This document shows, piece after piece, positions 58,093 through 64,000 of a stretch of 64,000 nt of DNA. Below the pieces are notes generated by a model. It had not been told where the DNA came from. It was given only the letters and a program-made list of their open reading frames with translations, and did not search any database. The position numbers and the translations under genes are program-made. How positions within the stretch are numbered: the stretch's first letter is position 1; each line of letters starts with the position of its first letter. Origin of the DNA: Mastigias papua (taxonomy: Eukaryota; Cnidaria; Scyphozoa; Rhizostomeae; Mastigiidae); NCBI GenBank assembly GCA_964019165.1, contig OZ025268.1:13536359-13600358 (forward strand), written 5' to 3'.

Positions 58093-58095
58093 TAA

Positions 58096-60104
58096 GGCAT
58101 ACGTAGTTATCCGCTATTCATAGACTTTGCGTATCATTTTATTTGTATCATCCGTATACACCCCGCCTAGCCCTTCCTTTTAGCATCATGTTATTCATCT
58201 ATTTACATAAATCTTTAGTATACGTTTAGATACGACTTGCCTACATATACACGAGTATAAACAGACACTAAACAGCGAGCAGTTAGAAAACTCAGAAGGG
58301 AACTAGAGTCACAGACGTTCGTATTCTGCAGTTACTTCGAGGGATTAGAGGCCATACTACTGTTCTAGTTCGGGATATCAAAGATTTTTTACCTATAAAC
58401 AGTCAATCACTAACATAGAAATTATGCGAAAAGACGTTTATCTGCTTGCCAAAGAGTACATGCTACCTTTGGGGGCGAGACAATAGCTTTAGTTAAAATA
58501 GAACTAGACGCCAAGTTTAGGGCCAAATCAGGACCAAATATATTCCTGTCAACTAGTAACTGGGATTAATGCAGGAAGTAATGGAGGAGTGACACTCCTG
58601 CACTCCCTCTTGCTTATGTCCCTGGGCTCAGCAATGGCTTTTCTGACGTAAGGAATAGTAAATAGACACATGCATTGTCAAACGGATAGATTAGTAGTTG
58701 CCTGAATTGTAATGCTATTCGATAAAAGTTTCAACCAAAGACTAGCTAAATCTCCAAAAGTTTTGGGACACATTGAACAATATACAAGCTGACATAAAAC
58801 ACATGAATATGGCAGAAATACTGAAGATGTACAGCATGCAACTCACTGGTAGAAAAGAATAAAAGTTCCATACAGCAGTAGCTGACTAAGATACAAAGCC
58901 TTCTATCATTTTCTCAGATGGTAAAAAGGAGACAGGAAATATGAGACACCAAGAACTATGATTAGAAACATAAATTGTCTACATATATATTCCATGGTAA
59001 ACAACTAGAAACAAAGTTAGTTTGCAGCTTCTATGGGGATGCAACTACACAGCAGCTCTTTTGGACAAGTTGATTAGCAAAGATAGCCAAAGATGTGATC
59101 ATGCAGAACCTATCCTATAAAATATTCAAATTGATGATAATGGCTTTAAGGGTAATATGTATTACTTGCATATATGACAGATTTTCTGAACAGCATATAT
59201 GTGAGAAGACACCCATTGAAGACCAAATATTCAAGCCTTTCCTAGAATCAGTCAGAGGTCTCAAGTCTCACACACTTGGCATGAGAATCACACATTTACC
59301 TCATTTCTCACTCTGACAGGAAAAAAATCTCACACATTTGTAATATGTTCTTATGCACTCAATGGCATAGCCACAGGAAGCATGGGTAAATGATTGCCTC
59401 TACTTCTACATAAAGAAGACCCTCGCAATTGCCATTAAATAAAAATTGAAGGATTTCTCTTCAAAAATATCCTGATCATATACCCCCGTTGTACAGAATA
59501 GTTGTCGCAAAGGTACCAAAGTTCGTTATGACTAGTCTCAAGCTTGATAATTGGGAGCTGCACTCCACATCAAAATAAACTGTGTGGTTCTCAACAACGT
59601 TCCTCAGGGGTATGCCCCTTGACCCTGATTGGTTCTCTTCTCATAACGTCATTTACTCTCTCCAAACTACTGCAGGACTCTCAATGAAACATGCGCGGTT
59701 GTGTAAGAGCATGCAGGCACACATCCAGCTCAGTTCACGCACTCGATCTGTTGCTCATGCCAGTTCTATCAATAATATACATGCAAGTACTAAGGAAAGC
59801 TCTAACAATTGCATGTCTTGTGCGATCAAACGATCTCACATGCACGATTGGCAGTGAATGTCTGTAGCACTAATTGAAAGGCCTGTACTGTATTCACTCA
59901 AGGATATATCCTTGAATCTAGGGGATCCCACTTCTTTGAAACTTCCACCTTCAGGAAATAGAAAGGTAATGTATTTTGAGTAAATCTGTAGATGCTAGAA
60001 GTGCCAGAAAAATTTTGGGATAAATTTTGGGAAAAGATGGAAACACAATCTCACTCATATTCAGTTTTGCAACTTGAGAGCTCTGAATCAGTGAACAACT
60101 ACTG
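58096..60104. other. Unassigned region
   Basis: No recognised gene. Short frames only (59095-59316, 59582-59857). Confidence 0.35.
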
Positions 60105-60106
60105 TA

Positions 60107-62398
60107 AAGGAAGAAACTGTCGCGGGAATTAACTGTCGCGAGATAAACCTCGCGACTTTCGCAACAGTTTCTTCCGCGAGAGATGGTTTCTGGCCCTTTT
60201 GCGACAGTTTATTCCCGCGACTTTAAAATTTTTCAGGGAAATTTCAACACAATTCTTGAATTTCTTAAAGGGGAAGTTCGGTACAAAACTAAAATTTGAT
60301 ATGTTGTAGAGAATGTTGTAAAACCCCATGATCTGAAGTATTTTTGCTCTCACTTGCGTACTTTTCCAGATATTCCAAGTTGTTTCTCGTCAAAATCGAC
60401 CTCGTGTTAGGCCGCCATTCGAAACTTTTCACAGCAAGCAAGTTGTTGTTGCACTGACGTCATCACGTTCAGAAAGCCACTAAATCCTAAGGTTCCGGTA
60501 CTCAACTATGTGTATTTTGAGAGGAATACTCCCGCATTTGTGACATAAAACAACTGATTCTTATTACTTAGACATAACTACAAATATGTAAGACTGGAAA
60601 TACCCTTTAGGTGAAATATGCGGTGACAAAACCTGACCGTAACTCGTATTTTGACAAATGTCACAGAGCGTGGTAGCGAAAAAAATTCAGACAACACCAC
60701 CAAATCACACCTTTCCTAGGCTCTATTTAATTAGAATTTGGTCGGAAAGCGCTGTACCTCTAGTATTACCTGCAAATACCCGAAAGTTATTCCGTCATAG
60801 GCCAGGTAGAGATGAAGCATGTAAGAATATAAGTACACACTTTGAAATATAAATTTGCTTACTCCTACTTATATAGTGTAGAAGTTATGTTCTTACAACA
60901 CTGTTCTAAATAATAGCTTGGCAGTGTTGGATGCATAGCTGAATGGGTACAAACACTAATTATACTGAAATGGTATCTCTGTAAATGGGGAATAATGTAT
61001 ATTGAGATTTCAATTATCCCATCTTGGCCTGTTGAAAGGTAGTTTTCTCTTTCTATAATTTTGAAAGTGACAGCAGATATTCTTATATGGTGGCATTTAA
61101 CGAGTTGATTTCCCTACGTACTTTTTATCAATATAACCATGTCCTTCCAAACCACTGTTGCATTCGTCGAGACTTAAGAAGTCTTTGCTCTCTCGTTTGG
61201 TTTCAATGTCACTAGAATATTCTGATTTGATACGAAAGTCGACCTCCAAATGTTGATATTTCTTGCAAGTGTCCATGTCCAAGGGTTTATGTGAATATTT
61301 TTAGGTACTACTTAACTCTCCTGAATTAGCTAATGCAAACATGGTTGTTGTCTGAAATACGCGTAACTTTCAAATTTACCTTTATTTTCAATATTAAGTT
61401 TTGTTATTTTGGTTTTGGTAGTAAAAATGAGTTGTTTTTAAGTTTCATATGCGCGAGTGTTCTACTGAAAATACACATAGTTGAGTACCGGAACCGATTA
61501 AGTGGCTTTCTGAACGTGATGACGTCAGTGCAACAACAACTTGTTTGCTGTGAAAAGCTTCGAATAGCGGCCTAACACGAGGTCGATATTGACGAGAAAC
61601 AACTTGGAATATCTGGAAAAGTACGCAAGTGAGAGCAAAAATACTTCAGATCATGGGGTTTTACAACATTCTCTACAACATATCAAATTTTTGTTTTGGA
61701 CCGAACTTCCCCTTTAAAACTTGTGTGGGTGCGTCAGGTACAAAACACGAACTTCAAATACAATTTTTGAAAGCAACGTGTCTCTTTCATTGTGTCTGCA
61801 TCCATCAAAATTACATTTCTAAACCAGAAAAAAATTGTAGAAATAATTGATAACATATGACATACCATAGTTGCTTCCATTGGAGAAATAAAACACACAG
61901 AAGATTAAACACATATATTATAATAGAACTAGTTCAAGGGCATTCATATCACTTTCTCTAATGTAGTCTGGAGAAATAAGAAAACCTGAGAAATAAGAAA
62001 CGCCAAGCTGAAACTGGAGCCAAATCTACTTATAAAAAAGCGTGTATCGTTGCAATTGTTTTTGGTGATTTTAAAAGCTTCATTTTTCTACCTAACGGAC
62101 TCTTGTAATCAGATTGTGATAGCGTTTTTTGATCGCAAATATTCTGGTTTAAAGTATCAGTGAGCTCATGCATTTTTAATTGTCGTAAAGTTTTATTTGG
62201 TTTTGTTTAAGATGCGGCTTTCGTGGAAAGAAGAAACCAAAAAGTGTTACTCGTCCAGCAATTCGCGACAGTTAATTCCCGCGAAAATTAAATTTTCCAT
62301 CATTCGCGAGAGTTAATTCCCGCGACCGTTTACACACAAAAAATTCAAATCATTCGCGACTTTTCGCGACAGTTTCTTCCCGCGACAGTTTCTTCCTT
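60107..62398. mobile_element. TA-flanked TIR element with CGCGAC subterminal repeats
   Basis: Ends AAGGAAGAAACTGTCGCGGG and complement, with TA on both sides (60105-60106 and 62399-62400). Both ends carry several copies, in both directions, of a word close to CGCGACAGTTAATTCCCGCG; I count at least three on the left (to 60222) and four on the right (from 62264). The TTAA element at 60269-61713 is nested inside. No transposase found. Confidence 0.75.
60269..61713. mobile_element. TTAA-flanked foldback element C
   Basis: Arms of about 260 bases (60269 to about 60530, and about 61455 to 61713) end in AGGGGAAGTTCGG and complement, flanked by TTAA (60265-60268 and 61714-61717). Arms include CATCACGTTCAGAAAGCCAC and matching inverse with few mismatches. 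Interior frames (60658-60852, 61097-61282) show no known domain. Confidence 0.85.
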
Positions 62399-62400
62399 TA

Positions 62401-64000
62401 AAGTATCCTAAAACAAGAGGGTTTGGTAGTACTTACTAAATCCTAATGTTACACCTAGAATCAATTTTCAATATTAAACAAAATGGCTGGTTTCAGCAGC
62501 ATTTAATACTTTAATTAGAAACAGAATAATGAGAGGTTCTCGTTATTCTATTTCTAATTAAACTTTATGCCTGCCGCAACATTTTTAATTCAATACTTAA
62601 AGCATACATCTGCAAATACAAACATGCTAGTGACAAGGCTTAGACAAGCTACAGCCAAATGCACACCATCCACTTAATTGCTTCCTTCATTGATAAAATC
62701 TTTAAAGATAAAATAAGATGTAGCTCGCATGTTGTAGATCAGAAGTGGATATTTAAAGGCTAAAGAAAAATTCAATTAGAAAGATGAAGGGTGTACTCCA
62801 AGTTACTATAAATCTTGCAATAGGCAACAGACCACTTTGCCTCTCACCCATAATCTGAATAGTTGCTAAAGCATGCTACACTGCAATTCTACTGGTGATA
62901 ATTAGATTATCTTTTATAAGAAAAATAAAGTTTGATGTTATAAAGCCCAACCTTAGTTAGATAAGAAATTTTACAAATAACTGCAAATGGGCATCTGTAA
63001 AATACAGGCTAGTAGGTCAAGTAAAATGCAGGTCATGCAGTCAGTCACTAGTTTCATCATCATTTATGCCGAGTTAGGTGAGATTTTGGTCATACTAATC
63101 AAGCATTTCTAGTCTAGGAGATGCCATTTTAGTGAATCTAGAGGGTGCAATTTTCAACATTTTCTATCACATCCATTCAACACAACCATGGTGCTTTTCT
63201 CTTACATCAATCAACATTATTATATCTCCCTCCCACCCATAACTCTTCACACCCTGCTTAGCAGACTGGTCACTGCTATGTTTGATGTATCTGAGCCCCC
63301 CAACAAAATCCCCTTGGCTATGGACTAGGTTGTACATCTAATCAGAGTGGCACCAGTGTTCACCAGTTGATCCCAGCATAAATCTTTCACAACTATGCAA
63401 AACATGAGGCATAATATAATATTCTAAGCTACCTTCATCCCACACATGACAAATAATGATACATACTAAATATTTTATTATTTGCCCATGAAACTGGCCA
63501 AAATAAGACTTTCACACTTGTTCCTAGATGTAGATTGAATTGCTTTAAGAAAGTAAGTTTTCATTTCAAACTGGATATTTTGATAACTACATCTTAACTA
63601 CCTACTTCTTTTTGGAAAGATGACCAATCAATTGCCCTGTGAAATGTGAATCAATTCTATTTGAAAGTTTGGGCACTAGCTATACATGTTTTTTATAAGC
63701 ATGCAAATTTTTGAAAATAGGCTGAGGTATGCTTAGCAAGGAAACTCAGACAGGCTTAAAATATGCTTAAATTATGCTTATTTTTAGAAAAAGGTTAGAT
63801 CTAAATTTTTATGGTATGTGAAAAGGTTTCAAGGTTAAGGTTGATTGAGTAGATTTAAACTGGTTGATTCAAACATTTTGTATGCAAAAAAACACAATTT
63901 TAAATATGTTAAATATAAATATAGCATAAACAGTACTTTAAACAGAACAAAAACAAAAATGACACTACAAAAGTATAAATACCAAGGCTGGGGAATATGC
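62401..64000. other. Unassigned AT-rich region
   Basis: No frame, RNA gene or repeat family recognised to the end of the window. Confidence 0.4.

Noticed and set aside
58750..58775. CCAAAAGTTTTGGGACAC resembling the mariner-like TIR
   Set aside because: No partner end or TA-flanked unit could be found nearby; too short to call.

Overview
The window is eukaryotic, almost certainly animal, DNA. It is AT-rich, dense in microsatellites, and built almost entirely of transposable elements inserted into one another. I find no bacterial features, rRNA, tRNA or CRISPR array, and no intact host gene. The mix of elements (R4/Dong-like and zinc-finger LINEs with restriction-like endonucleases, Penelope-like elements, Bel/Pao, Ty3/gypsy, Ty1/copia, Harbinger-like and TTAA-flanked elements) suggests an invertebrate. 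A cnidarian or similar marine animal is plausible, but this is inference.

Layout. 1-393: 3' end of a zinc-finger RLE LINE. 413-8593: two different R4/Dong-like LINEs on the minus strand, head to tail, bracketed and separated by (ATT)n/(TAA)n. 8684-12165: a nearly full-length zinc-finger RLE LINE with three in-frame stops. 12203-13168: a truncated relative, followed by a TTAA-flanked foldback element (13173-14632). 14808-17030: another relative, split by a Penelope-derived foldback with a 12-bp target duplication. 17040-19160: Bel/Pao gag, a LINE 3' end and Ty3 gag/protease remnants. 20213-28605: an APE LINE split by a 5.15-kb TA-flanked insertion (22500-27650), which itself holds a Penelope-like element and a 1.2-kb near-perfect palindrome.

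28606-35670: a Harbinger-like element (30019-31149), a nested inverted-repeat structure (31286-34953) with a LINE inside, and an RTE-like endonuclease fragment. 37030-37555: THAP-like fragment. 37731-41590: an uncharacterised minus-strand ORF family, cleanly interrupted by a TTAA-flanked element. 43822-53560: a decayed copia element cut into pieces by a TA-flanked composite (44338-47326), a Ty3/gypsy-like LTR element (47621-51846, TSD GAGGA) and a (TA)n-tailed insertion. 55332-62398: several TIR elements, including a second Harbinger-like element with transposase scraps and a TTAA element nested in a TA-flanked element. 62401-64000: nothing recognised.

The order of events can be read from the nesting. 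In at least three places, removing an insertion and one copy of its target duplication rejoins an older reading frame. The coding remnants do not form a pathway; they are independent selfish elements. Most informative are retroelements sitting in microsatellites, hammerhead-like motifs in Penelope termini, and TTAA-specific inverted-repeat families.
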